This document shows positions 1-11,460 of a DNA stretch of 39,585 nt, in pieces. The notes under the pieces were generated by a model that saw nothing but the letters and a program-made list of their open reading frames with translations, was not told the DNA's origin and ran no database searches. A program made the position numbers and the translations under genes. This DNA comes from Larix sibirica (lineage: Eukaryota; Streptophyta; Pinopsida; Pinales; Pinaceae): the NCBI GenBank assembly GCA_004151065.3, contig NWUY0304062905.1, positions 1 through 39,585 of the forward strand, given 5' to 3'. Position 1 is the stretch's first letter; each line of letters starts with the position of its first letter.

Positions 1-937
1 TCTCGCCAGCATTTATCCCGTATGCAGCGTGCTTACCTTATGGATCTTAAACCCAGAGACAAGTTGAACTGAGGCAGTAAGGCAGTAATTGTTCAAGAAA
101 GTGTTAGGTATGCTCCAAGTGCGTAGTAAGTTATTTTAATGGATCCATTTTGAGTACGTGTGATTGGGGTATTTTTTGGAGTGAAAAGGGTATACATTAT
201 TTTCTAGGTGGGGGGATGGCTGTGGTTCCATTGATTCATAAATAAAGTTCTTTAACAGGCAAAATGAATTAAGAAAAGATCTGTTATATTTCCCCCGATG
301 ACATACACACAACACTACCTTAGACCACCTAAAGATGCTGTTCTATTAGACGAGAATAGTTACTGAGGCTATTTTATATAACTGGTATCAAGTCAAAGTA
401 TCTAACCCGAGTATCTTTGCCCAGCCAATGACTCTTCTGTTGACTATCCCGCCTATAAAAGAATGACGTGATGTGGAATTTTAGTAATAAAGAATCCATT
501 TGAGTACCCTGGTCCCACCACTCCTGTGTCTTGTACCTAACTAACGAAAGTTTAATCTAAAATAAATATAAAGAAATATAGTGAATGCTAGTTTTTTTGT
601 GAAACTGGGCCAACCCGAGAAAAATTGCCTGCCCCAAAGGTTCTTGGTTGAACCATTCCTATTGGTCATAAATGCTTCATCATGTCGAATCACTTTAAGC
701 TTCAACATACTATTAACCATCTTTAATGGGAGATTGTCCTTTGACATGATGATTCTTGACGGAAGCTGGGTCTCCCTTCCTTGCAAATTGATAAAGATAT
801 AATCGTTACTTGGCAATGGTTTCTTTGTCCTTGACAAAAGCACTTTGCGACTTATTAAGAATGTTTCAAGCTGTAATTAAGGGGAATATTATGCAATACC
901 ATCTTCCTTTGATGTTATCATTCCTCTAGTCAACATT
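1..937. other. Spacer without a recognisable gene
   Basis: I see no coding or RNA gene here. Overlapping open frames on both strands at about 541-843 (up to 100 codons) show no motif I know and sit within chance length. A purine run AAGGGGAA at 879-886 resembles the stronger polypurine run at 938-946. This may therefore be the internal 3' part of a decayed retrotransposon, but no RNase H or integrase motif is readable. Confidence 0.5.
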
Positions 938-1330
938 AAGGGGGAATGTTATAATGTGTAATGTTTTCTAGTGGCCACATGTGTGCATTTGATGGCTACA
1001 TTATACTAACTACTTCAATATTATGTTTCATTATAGTATATTAAGACTCATGAAACTAATACGTGACATTTTTCAGTAGTTAGAAACACAATCCCATTAT
1101 TTGTTAAGTTGTTATGAGATCCTAATATTGTGGATGCTGTAAAGTCCTATTTGGAAGGGAGTTTAGAGGATCTCTCTGCATGGTTAGATATTTGTTGTGC
1201 AACTTCTTCTATATAATGGAGCCCCTCCCATGTACTTGTTAAGGCAACACACTCATTCTTTGAGTGTTTACACTAGAATAAAGCTCAGGATAAAGTGGAT
1301 GTTTCCCCATTTATAGTGGTACTTCCAAGC
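938..1330 (+). mobile_element. Candidate decayed LTR with polypurine tract and degenerate primer-binding site
   Basis: Seen in order on the plus strand: a polypurine tract AAGGGGGAA (938-946); a TG start with TGTTATAATG (947); a TATA-like box TATATAAT (1210-1217) followed by GAGCCCCTCCC; an AATAAA-type signal (1277-1282); an end TTTATA that partly mirrors the TGTTATA start; and TGGTAC..AAGC (1317-1330), which partly matches the usual Met-tRNA primer-binding start TGGTATCAGAGC. The order and the roughly 370-bp length fit a plant LTR retrotransposon. The terminal CA is not clear and the primer site is a weak match. A polypurine tract before and a primer site after the same LTR would need a tandem LTR-internal-LTR arrangement, or one of the two is a coincidence. 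No second LTR was found. Confidence 0.4.
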
Positions 1331-2880
1331 AGTGTTGTTGGTTGCGGGATTATCTCACAGGTTCGGCATGTTGCGCTATAATGTTGGTCCTATCACTCCT
1401 TATCCACACCCATTTGTTTCAATGGGTCTGCTGTGTTGGGGTGGGACCGAACAACAGGGCTTGGGAACTACTACTTTGCCATTGGGAACTACTACTGCGA
1501 TAGTTAAGTAAGTCAGTTCGCATTATATCTACGACCCGGAGGGCCTTTTCCGAGGTACAATAGAATGTTTAACTTGTCCATTTTGAGGTGATCCCCATAG
1601 CTGATAGGAAGGAGCAGACAAGTTCCCCATCGTGTCAAATAGAGAATAATCTGGGAAGGAAATAAGTCATGGTAAATCCTCCAGTGGGAATAAGCCAATG
1701 GGACTTCCAATCCAATTAGGAATAATAAACAACGCTCATTATTCCATACCTCCTCATTCCACATTTTGCCATAGTCAAAACCTTCCCCTCGTACCTCGGG
1801 AAAGTCCCTACGGGTCCTCATTTGTATGGTTTCAAGGAACCACCCCCCCATAGCCGAGCATCAACATAAGAGTCATTCATTCCCACTGATTTACATAAAT
1901 CACAGTTGATACTAGCATATATAGTTTAATATACCTGCCATGTAAATATATCCAGTATATGAAAACAGGCAGGATGGAGTTCAACGTACGTGACCCGCCA
2001 GTTATCGATCCGCCGTGCTGCCCAGACAGAAAGAAAGGACGTGTTTGTGCCAAGTTCTCTCCATAACCTATCACTATGTAACCTATACTAGTGCATAAAC
2101 TTCCTATGTAGTATGGGGTCAGTGCAGGAATGAAAAAAGCTATATCGAAGTGTTTGCTCATTTACATGGGCTAAGTAGGCACGGAACAAATATACCTATG
2201 GCGGCCTCAGGTTCCCGGTCGAGGAAAGCACAAATAAGTTGGTTGGGCAATATGCCAACTTCATCAAATTTGAGGGCGGAGCCGCTCGACTAAAAGGAGA
2301 GGGCAGAGCCGCTCGACCGTGAGGGAGAGGTTTTTGGACTTCTTTTTGGACTTCTTTTTCTGGGATGTTTCACACATGTAGCCAAAGGGGGGGGCTAAGG
2401 GCCCCAACAATAAAATAAACATAGTTGGTTAGCCTTCCCCGACCCACAAAACAAATATGAAGATTTTCCGTAGCCTATAACTGTCCGGTTGGGATAACCA
2501 TCCCTTATTATGGGTAAGTCTGATTGAAAGGGTATGGTGCTAGAGGGCTCGATATAGGGCTAGCGAATATATGAAGTACGACGGGAGAGACGAAAGCTGG
2601 ATTGCTTTCTTTGTATTGGTTAGAATCCAATCGTCTCTGGTAAGGAGGAATAAAATGTTAAGAGGTTATATACGTAATAATACCGCCCCATTCTTCAAAA
2701 GTGTGGGAACTCAAAATTAAGTGACCACGCCACCTTTTAGCTAGTGAATTTCCCATCTCGATAGGCCACGTTCGTAATAATTCACCGGCTACAGTGCCAG
2801 ATTCATGCAGATAAGATTGACATATTGCAATTCAAATGACTAAGTAAGTTTGTAAGTTTGTCCAATTCACTCAAAATTAT
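1331..2880. other. Spacer with two short tandem repeats
   Basis: No gene is recognised. Open frames on the minus strand at 1513-1851 and 1877-2161 have no known motif. Two local repeats are clear. GGG-C-[G/A]-GAGCCGCTCGAC occurs at 2274-2290 and 2301-2317, a 27-bp period; a related GAGTCGCTCGAC lies near 19706. TTTTTGGACTTC is duplicated exactly at 2331-2354. The stretch 2727-2768 (GCCACCTTTTAGCTAGTGAA...) resembles 29211-29251 and neighbouring copies. Confidence 0.5.
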
Positions 2881-3000
2881 ATGCCATCTTCTTAACTCAC
2901 CAAATTAACTCCCATCCTCTTATCTCCTTCTTAACTCACTGACTTATCTACCATCCTCTCTCCCAACCTTATGATCTCCCATCTTCTTAGTTTATTTCTA
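2881..3000. repeat. Degenerate pyrimidine-rich tandem repeat
   Basis: Four loosely repeated units of about 30 bp carry a shared core like CCATC[C/T]TCTT followed by AACTCAC. They begin near 2884, 2911, 2951 and 2978. Unit length varies and the copies are diverged. The strand is strongly C/T-rich. There is no sign of coding. Confidence 0.5.
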
Positions 3001-3480
3001 AACCTATAAAGCAACCAAATCTACTAGCTATAACTTATAGCCCACCTACTAATTCTTTGAAATAGCAGTCTCACCAACCTGTGGGAATAAGAACCCAGTA
3101 TCCTACGTGGTCGAAGAACTGAATGGATCATTATCCGAAGAATGGAAAAACAGGGGGGGCCGGAGGACAATGGAATGGTTGGGCAACCGCAGCAATGGCC
3201 GAACGAAGAATGAATTTTACACATGCGGACGGGCATGAAGGAATGCAATGAATCACTACACCATGTTATACGCCATTAGACTCTATTGTATACCCCCGAG
3301 CCTATCCAGGCCCTGATCGAGAAAGTGTTTCTCTGGCAAGTTATTTATGCATACGCCCATTAATTATCTGCATGGAAGCTCGGAGTGTTCTGGACTTCCT
3401 TCCGTACAGTCAAATAACCGGGGTGAACTTGTCGTGTCTGAACAGTAGGCGTGTGCGCTATTTGTGAAGTTGCTAAAATC
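3001..3480. other. Spacer, nothing recognised
   Basis: No gene, RNA or repeat that I can support. The minus-strand open frame 3024-3248 has no known motif and chance length. Confidence 0.4.
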
Positions 3481-4500
3481 CGATCATAAAGCTACTTAAT
3501 AGTTTCTAACTTCACTATACTAACTCCTTAATTATCATATTACTAATAGCTAATAGAGATAAGACTAAAGAAGAAAAAAATATTAAGGATCAATATTAAT
3601 TCCTTTCAACTAAAAGAAATACCTAAAGACTTTAACCTATTAAATACCTTAAAGATATAAACCTTTACTAACTAACTCCTATACAAAAGCTACTAAAGAT
3701 CTATTAAAGCATACTTTACTACAGAAGCTACAACTTTATATATTATAATAGTCTCTAAACTATAGGATACTTAATATCTACTTTAGAGTCTCTATACAAA
3801 AGCATACTAACTAAATCCTAAAGATACTAACTATAAACAACACTAAAACTACTTAATAGTTGGGGAGGTTCGTACCTCACCCCTATACTTTTACTCTATA
3901 ATAAGACATAAACAATATAAACAACATAAGAGTTATTTATATTACTCTACAAACTATTAAGCATACAGACTATATATCCTAGGAGTGTATCAACATTAGA
4001 TACTTAATATATTCTACTATTTATTATACAAGAAATATATAAGAAAGCAGAGTTCCTAATATAGGGGTTCTCTCCCCTGCTGTGTATGCTTGTAAAAGCA
4101 ATACAAGGGATGATCTATCTAATCCTAAATATAAATCTATAAATATTATACAATATAGTTACTCAATTACCACCTGTAGTTAATCCCTATTCATATGGTG
4201 GTAAAGCCATATGTGTGGGTATGGAGTGGTTTTGAAAGTCAAAGTTAGGTTAAAGGCCCATCGAATATGGGAGGGTATAGATACAAGGCCATGGTTCAAT
4301 TTCCAATTATATATATATATATAAACTTTATTACTTCTATTATAGTAGCTAAAGAGTATATCCTATGCATACTAACTCCTAGGAGTATTTATACTGAAGA
4401 TACTTTATAGATCCTACACTATATACTTAAACATACATAAGATATATTTCAATTCCTATACCTACTATAAAGCAATCAATTGGAATGAAAAATACCCTTC
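3480..4500. repeat. AT-rich block A with GC-rich hairpins
   Basis: This kilobase is visibly richer in A and T than the sequence on either side and uses repeated words such as 'actaactcct', 'actaaagat' and 'catactaact'. It shares an exact 16-mer (tagagataagactaaa, 3554-3569 and 7358-7373) plus looser flanking similarity with block B at 7020-7600. Small hairpins stand out against the AT background: GGGGAGGT/ACCTCACCCC (3862-3883, one bulged base), AGGGG/CCCCT (4063-4078) and CATATGG/CCATATG (4192-4213). An (AT)n run lies at about 4306-4323. The composition suggests a separate origin, perhaps transferred organellar or foreign DNA, but I cannot name a source. Confidence 0.5.
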
Positions 4501-4959
4501 CTTTCCCTCGGCTCCAGGGGTACTAGGGGATGTTAGCTCAACAATGAAATCTTAGTGGTAGTAGCAAGTAAACAAGCATCGTATATGAAGGCAAGTAAAA
4601 ACAATGAAAGTCTCGTCAAGCCAGCAAGTAGAATGCAAGGAAGGCAAGCCAAAGAAAGAATGTTGGTTTGTGCGTTTCACCTAGTAACAATTGTACCCCT
4701 ATCGCTTCGGTCGGTCGTAGTTTTTCGTCCCAGTTTTACTGAGTATCCTTTCGGGCGCGTCGCTGTGAAATAATGGTAAGGTTAGCAGCATTAATATTCT
4801 TTTTTATCCATCAGTTTGGGAGGACCCGTTGGCTTACGCATACTAAATTTATAACCACCAGGTGGTCGGATGCTCTTAGTCCATCAAGAGAGAATGTCTA
4901 TTCTGCTGCTCTTCATATGGTAATTATACACGGATCGCAACTACTAAGAGCTGACCCGG
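4501..4959. other. Spacer with GCAAGTA-type degenerate repeats
   Basis: From about 4560 to 4665 the word GCAAGTA or GCAAG recurs with irregular spacing (near 4563, 4593, 4623, 4638 and 4644). The plus-strand open frames at 4555-4773 and 4773-5000 have no known motif. The second runs into the (AT)n hairpin. No gene is called. Confidence 0.4.
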
Positions 4960-4995
4960 CCGCCAATATATATATATATATATATCAGGTGGCGG
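4960..4995. repeat. (AT)10 microsatellite inside an inverted repeat
   Basis: CCGCCA (4960-4965) and TGGCGG (4990-4995) are perfect reverse complements. They flank an alternating AT run of 20 bases (4966-4985) that is itself self-complementary. The whole can fold as a hairpin or extrude as a cruciform. Confidence 0.7.
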
Positions 4996-6444
4996 TGTAA
5001 TAAATGTGATCACGGAGAGTCGAACCACTGTGGGTATTCTCCGGCCCCAAATGTCCATTTAAGGTTGGGGTGTAAAAAGTTATGATTTGGAGCTCAACTA
5101 AACTCGCAAATCAATAGATTAAAGCATGCATTGCATGGTATACGATGCAGTCTTGGAAAAAATGGTGTGATAATGTGCAAGTGATAATGATGGCTTTTTA
5201 TGGTCGAATATGGTTTATTTCCATGAGTTAAAAATGGTATAAAATGTCTATGTAAATTCCCTTATATCCAAGGGAGAATTACCATGATGCATTCTTCGCA
5301 TTTGCAAGTGATAATATGTGAGTTAATTCTGTATGTAATGCTTAGTAAATTCACATAGATCGAAATTACTAGATACACCTGCTCGTTTGAAGCAAGAAAT
5401 AGAAGCTCGTCAAAAGCTCGTAAACTGGTTGTCGAATCCCTGATGTTATAAGCTTATTTCTATATATAAACCCAAGTAATTTGGCTAATAAGTGTAGCTA
5501 ACAAAAGTAAATACGGAGATTCTTCGTGTTTGTAGATTATCCTATTAAGTTATCCCAAGTTATCCATGTGTAGATTATCCCATTAAGTTCTCCATGTGTT
5601 GTTTATGATACTAGGAATCCCAAGTGTAGATAATAAAAGGTGGAGTAGTATAACTCGCAATGTAGTAATGCTAGTTTTACTCTTTTCCCTTCTGATGAGC
5701 CTAGCTAGTGTGATGAATGTATTAAGGAGCCTACAAATTGTCTAAGTTCATTCATAGATTGATGGAAATGATATCATGCCTAAGTTGAGATATAATCATA
5801 ATGTATTAGGGTTTCGAGTGGGTACGAGGTAGTAGAGTGAACTCGCTGTTGTTCCTGTGTTTGGTGGTCCCTTTGAACTAGATTAGATTTTATTGATGTC
5901 TTCACCGAATGGTCTTAGTTAATGAATATCTGTTAAATCTGTCCCCTGTTCCTAGTGAATTAATTGAGGAATGCCCAATGGTTTATGCAGTTCAATCTAC
6001 GTATAAATAAATTGATTATGCACCCAACTACGGATGATAGTTTATTATCTCAGCAGCAAAGAAGTAATTCTCTGTAGATAACCTGATGTATTTATAAAGG
6101 TAATTCGTCTAATAAGTGGTGGAGCTCCAAAAGTAGTAGTAAGTCCGGGGTAAAAAAAGTGTATTTAGTCCCGGGTGTAGCTAGTAGTAAACGGTGGAAA
6201 GGGTTTATCGCCTAATGGTCCAACCTGCATGAAGAGATAAGATCTAGACCCCTAGGTAGGAATGGTAATCCCTGCAAAAGACCATAGTGATGGGTTATAG
6301 TGAAACTAATAGGGTCAGGTCCCATATGTTGCAAGTTGTTTCATAGATATAAAGTTAAAGCACTGACAGTGAGATAAAGTCCAAGCACCATGGTGTCAAA
6401 CTCATAATAGGTGGTGGTGGCACTTAGTTAAATCCCGCTGGTGG
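4996..6444. other. Spacer with one short direct repeat
   Basis: No gene is recognised on either strand, and there are no long open frames. A direct repeat GTAGATTATCC[T/C]ATTAAGTT occurs twice at about 5531-5590, roughly 42 bp apart, with ATCCATGTG/CTCCATGTG between and after. Confidence 0.45.
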
Positions 6445-6478
6445 TAACATGTGAAATATTTCCGGTTTTCACATGTTA
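6445..6478. repeat. Perfect 12-bp inverted repeat (hairpin)
   Basis: TAACATGTGAAA (6445-6456) and TTTCACATGTTA (6467-6478) are exact reverse complements around a 10-base loop (TATTTCCGGT). Similar GC-rich words, AATCCCGCTGGTG before and AACCCGCCGGTG after, lie as direct repeats on the two sides. There is no T-run on either side as in a bacterial terminator. It may act as an RNA-end or processing hairpin, or be the footprint of an excised element. Confidence 0.65.
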
Positions 6479-7019
6479 AATAGAACCCGCCGGTGTTTAA
6501 GCCGCCCCGAAATATGGATGGGTGTTCTGGTTAACTACTCATAGGTTATGGTCCCTTTAATTGCTCCTGATTAACATAGTAAGAAGCAAGGGTAACTATG
6601 AAAAGGTAAGTATAGTAATGATCGAGGATCCAACATAATATGGTATGCTGCATTCCATGTAAAGGGGGACCCGTTTCCTAGTGTTGGTTCAGGTTAAGTG
6701 TAAAAGTCTAAGGTGTTGTTGGTTTTAATAGAAGGTGTGTCGGTGGATAAGTCAAGATGTTTTCCTTAGCCTTACTTCGTTCAGGTAAGTATGTGAAATT
6801 CCTTGCCTAATGGTTGTGGGTAGATGCATGATTGTATAGGAGAAGGGTGGTTTATTTATTAAAATCTATGAAATATGAAATTGAAGAAGCCCTCTTGGTA
6901 TGATGATCTACCATGCGATATCTTTATTCGTATATTTATCATTAGTCAAGTTGATAACTTTTGTTGAGTCAAAGTATAGGATAAGCTATTATGAGTAAAG
7001 TATTAGTATTATAGTAAAA
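6479..7019. other. Spacer, nothing recognised
   Basis: No open frame of note, RNA gene or repeat that I can support. Confidence 0.4.
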
Positions 7020-7600
7020 TAAGATTATTCCTAATCCTAAGATTCCTACTTATAATCAGTACAAGTAGAAGTCCAAGCACATACATAGATAATAAATCCA
7101 TTATACTTAGGGTTTTGGGCATCTTTACACCTAATGTCCTCTCAGTGGTTCCCTAGTTTATTTATTCTTGCTGCTGTTTATAGAGAATGAACATATGTGT
7201 TAGCTGTTCTTTCCTCCTGCAGTAAAAAGGTAAGAATAATAGCAGTACTACTATAGAGATACATTTATAGAGATACATTTAATTAAACAATACCTATTAT
7301 TGTTCGATGACAATCCCTTCATAAAAAGCTATAGTTATGAACAAAAAGGTTACTAATTAGAGATAAGACTAAATAATATTAATAAGAGTCTTACCTATAG
7401 AATTCCTTAGACCTTATAACCTTCCCTTATTGACTCTAACCATACTAATTCCTTAATACTTTGATTTCCTTACCTAAAGGAGAAGAGAACCTATATCATG
7501 CCTAAGGGATAATATCTAAATTGTTCGATGATAAAGAGCTTCCTATTGTTTCTAATTTAGAATAGCTGCTTACTTAGAGCTTACTTGTGTTTCCTGATGC
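7020..7600. repeat. AT-rich block B related to block A
   Basis: The block is AT-rich and repeats words of 3480-4500, including the exact 16-mer tagagataagactaaa (7358-7373), preceded in both by 'ttactaat'; block A has six extra bases between. A 14-15-bp unit (atagagatacattt) is tandemly duplicated at about 7252-7280. The phrase TTGTTCGATGA occurs near 7300 and 7521. No coding. Confidence 0.45.
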
Positions 7601-9189
7601 AAGTATAGTATACTGAGTGCCTGGGGACAAGGGGTGTAGGGGGTTTGGAGGTTACGTGGGGATCACCGCGACGAACATTGGACAGAACCTTGGCAGTTGT
7701 GTGGACGGAGGTGGAGGTAGGTTATAATATGAACGATGGCGGGTGGGCTCGAATGCTGACGCTTACTTAAATGGGGTTTACAGAGGTATTGAACTAAAAG
7801 GGTATCCATACGGATCTCTGATCCACTTGGGACTCCTCTCTCTAACCCCGATACTTAACCCGAACTCCAATGTTGGGAATAGCAGCCCAACCCCTTTATC
7901 TGTTGTTCGATGGAAAGGAGGTATTATCGCCCTATGTAATAACCTCTTGCCCAGTGATAGCATTACCTATCGGGAGCAGGTTTGATAGCATAAAAGGCAT
8001 GTGAGGAAGGTACTCACCTCGGGGTGGTTAGCAAGGTCACTAGCTCACTAGAGGCACTTCCCTAATACTTCCTGGGATGGGTGGATAAGTTTTTTTCTTT
8101 TTTATATGACCAATAGAACAAACCAAGGGCTTATTAAGTATAGAACCAACTTGAATCGGAGGGGTTACTTTATCATGCATTCATTCTTTAGAAGGTGGTA
8201 AAGATAGAAAAAAAAGTAAATAAAAGCTAACCATACATTCTTATTAACTACATCCATGAGATAGAAAAGACATGGAAGGGGATATGTATATCCATGCATT
8301 CATTCAACGTTAATACAATATGTAAAATGGAAGGAAAACATAAGAAATGTGCTTTAATATTATTATTTCACCAGCGGCAAATCACCTTGGTCCTGGCTAC
8401 AAAAGACATTTAACAGTTCATTTGAGTACAATCTTGGCACTAGTTGGGGACCATAAGATCTCACTCCTAGGCCTCAGTATTTGTATTTCCAAAAGACATA
8501 AATTGTGTAATGCTTACGTAAAGAAGGAGAATTAAGATAGTAAAATAATGATAGGAATGTTGATGATCCCTTTGATTTAAGCCAAGATACAAACAATGAA
8601 ACTATGGCAAAAAAATGGCAGCCTGACGGTGTCAAATCCCCTAGTCATTTTTATGTTCCCGAAGCCTTACTTTTAGAACCTTTTCTTGCCCTGCTCTACT
8701 GGTGGATGCATCCCCCTCCTATAAAAGTTTATAACCCCAGGATAGGCCCCTTACTTTGTTGTTCACTCCTGCAAAAATAGGGAAACTCGTGCGAAATAAC
8801 CAAAAATGGTTATTGCTATTTATTCCCCCTTTCCCTTTTGAAGAAGTTTCCCTTCTGGAGATGGATTACCATATTTATACAATGACTACTACCCTATGTA
8901 TCCCATGGATGCGTTTACTTGAACATTATTTCCTTACACACCCCGCCCGCCTCATAGTCATACACAACACTCAGCTATTTCCAGTCCATGTCACTGAGCA
9001 TTTTGTCCCCTCTTAGCCACCTGAGTTATTTGTCCAGCTCAATATTCTTTTTATGGTATATGGGCAGAAGGGTGCAAATAAGACTTGATGCTATCATCTA
9101 GAATGAGATAGATGGCTGGACTTGGTGCACAATTGGAGTGGTTAATTTGGAGGCTTTGGTCTATACCACCTTTGCAAATATTTTTTGTG
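7601..9189. other. Spacer, possibly the decayed tail of the minus-strand fossil
   Basis: Open frames at 7743-7985, 8347-8535 and 8756-9016 on the plus strand are short and carry no known motif. The sequence from about 9190 down towards 8600 may continue the minus-strand coding fossil, but stops and frameshifts are too frequent to follow it. Confidence 0.35.
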
Positions 9190-9892
9190 TTATTTTGGCC
9201 ATATAATCATATTTTTCATGGGAATGCAACACAGGTCAATCATCCCATGGGCATGACATGCCATAATCTACCAGAGAGTTAATAGCCCCCATAAAAATGT
9301 AATCTCAAATTCTGCTGCGATGGCCTTTTTCTTGGTATTCATCCAATTACACCGGTCACACAAGTATCTACATCCATGGATACTTATGTCCTGTCAGCAA
9401 CCCCTAGACCGCATGACATAAAAATGGGGAAGGAATTAATTATCTTGTTCACTTCTTGCCCCACCTTGGCTCTATATGCTACTTAACTCTTGGTTTTATC
9501 TATATAATATTTAATGCGCTTGTCTCTATATGATCCCAAAGCTTAAAGATGTTGTTTATGACATGGGCCCATAGGGATCTTTTAATGGCCTCCAGCTTGG
9601 CTATTAACTTAGTTTCCTATTAGGATCACTTGAACTTGGCTCTCCAAACTTATTGATGTTGTTCTCCGACTGCCACCTATTCTCTTTCTTCCGTCAGCTT
9701 ATTTCTTGCATCCTCCAGTTTATTTCCTTGCTTCTTTAGATTATCCTCCCTCTTGTTGGCTAATGTCTGCATGATGCGAGTGTCCTCTGCACTCTATTGC
9801 TGCTTTTATTTCCATTCTTTTACTTCTTGGATCAGCCCTTGGATCCACTCTTTTAGTTCCTCTATTTTGAAATATCCATCGACAGGAATGCT
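9190..9892 (-). pseudogene. Decayed coding sequence with coiled-coil character (possible retroelement gag-like protein)
   Basis: Read on the minus strand, one frame from 9892 to 9449 (148 codons) gives heptad-like charged stretches: EELKEWIQGLIQEVKEWK near the start, then KREDNLKKQGNKLEDARNK and EAIKRSLWAH. This is typical of a coiled coil. Ten stops interrupt it, eight of them TAA or TAG, so stop density is no lower than chance and the call rests on protein character. A second frame downstream (about 9420-9230) contains CDRCNW and ACHAHG, a possible zinc-binding cluster. It lies about 500 bp behind the coding-like frame at 10388-10804 on the same strand, and the two may be parts of one element. 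Identity is not established. Confidence 0.35.
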
Positions 9893-10387
9893 AGGAGAAG
9901 GAGTAATTTTCTTTTTTCATTTAGAGGAGAGTTTAATCTCTCTAAACAGTAAGTCGCCAAGGCCAAGGAGAGTAAGTGGAACACTATCTGTCTTGTGCTT
10001 TTACTTTGGTTATATAGATTTCCTTCCTCGGCTTTTCCGGGTGGGAGTTTCAATGATTGCTAGTTATAAAGTGGGCAGTGATGGCAGCAGAGTCAGTGAA
10101 AATGGGTAAGTCCTAAAATGACGGGGCAGCTTGGGAAATTACGTCATATTCCACTTTCGTTGAGTAATGCTCAATTATGAACCAAATCCCATATCAAATG
10201 TAGTCTATCTACCAAATATATTACTTATTTATACTTATACTCTATATCTCCACCAACTTATTACATATATTGTAGCCCAAGCTTCAAACAGTTAAGTGTT
10301 CATCCAAGATTATTTAGCTCCAACTTATGAACTAGTCAGACGACCAGCGAGCGAGCATGGATTAAGCAGATAATACAGGGTATTTCC

Positions 10388-10804
10388 TCAGTTTATATCA
10401 GGCGTCAAGCTCAATTGACAGATCTGTACCTCCATGGCTTGAAGGCAATGGATACTAACTCTCGCTCTGGTTGGAGTAAGTTGCGACCTCGCGGGTCTTC
10501 CCGGTTTAAGATATATAAATGCCAGGATAAATAAGCCGTGGTTGAAGGGGTTGGCCTTTGAGTATGCCTCAAAAATTCCTTCAACATACTCATTCATGAA
10601 GAATTGACACCAATTAAGGCGTTTACCTTGTGCACACGCGTCGGCAACCGAAATAATATATAATGTGCACTCTCCCCTCTTATATTTCCTCATGACTCTG
10701 CATGTCAGAATTTGTCTGTTTTGACTGCTTTGTTTTGATTGCTGGGATAATGGCGCCTTTGGTTCCTCTGCACGTGCCATGCTTTTTTTAGAGGTTGTCT
10801 TCAC
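10388..10804 (-). pseudogene. Coding-like fragment, possible N-terminal domain of a plant retroelement protein
   Basis: This is an open frame of 138 codons; its first codon is GTG and the frame is open somewhat further upstream. It begins with a Lys/Ser/Gln-rich low-complexity region (residues 1-30) and then changes to what looks like a folded domain (about residues 38-100) with ISVADACAQGKRLNWCQFF and FNHGLFILAF. That layout and composition look like real protein. It resembles my memory of plant mobile-element proteins with a KLNWC..F motif, but I cannot name the family. An overlapping frame (10593-10411) seems to continue it after a frameshift. The conserved part of the frame ends near residue 100. 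Confidence 0.35.
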
Positions 10805-11460
10805 CAGTCTTCCTTGCTTTATTTTATTTCAATGCTGTATGGACATCAGGGCCATCCATGGAGAGGACTTTTCTATTTTGGACGTGTTATAATGTAATGG
10901 GGTATGGCCGACCTAGCCATAGCTGGCCTTGGTGTACTCTGCTAATTATAAAATTGATGCACCTCTGCTATTTTGAGCCCGTGTTGCCAAAGGTCAGAAC
11001 TTGGAGTAAGTTTAGTAGCGAGGAGACTGGTAGTGGCTAGAACTAATTTTCCACCTCCATCCTTGCTATGATGATCTTGTTCGATGGATAGATTACTTAT
11101 GGTATTCGACCCATTCCGAAAGGCAAAAAGTCGAAGGAAAGGGTTATCCAACTGGCTTTGCTCCAGCTTCTGACAGTGTCTATGCGGGATCATTTACTGG
11201 GTCTCGATCTGAGCGAGGTGGTGGTAAATCCATACTTGGCTTTGCAATTGGTTATGAATAATTGGGCACATTAAGGGCATATAAAAAAGATAAGCTGTTT
11301 CCCACCTGGCTACTTACTATTGTTGGTTCTACTGCGGGTGATACCTTTGCTTGCTTTGATGCCCCGTTCCTGCTTTGTACTAGGGCAATGAGGTCAATTG
11401 GGAGTTATTTAAGACTCCTTTTTTCCTTAAAATTGCTAATGCCATTGTCTCTAATAATGG
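10805..11460. other. Spacer or unreadable 5' part of the plus-strand gag fossil
   Basis: Short open frames (10795-11040, 11262-11522 plus) give no motif. The gag frame at 11461 may extend upstream in broken form, but I could not follow it with confidence. Confidence 0.3.

Noticed and set aside
5692-5720. CTGATGAG followed by a possible stem
   Set aside because: No GAAA segment or cleavage triplet in a workable place.
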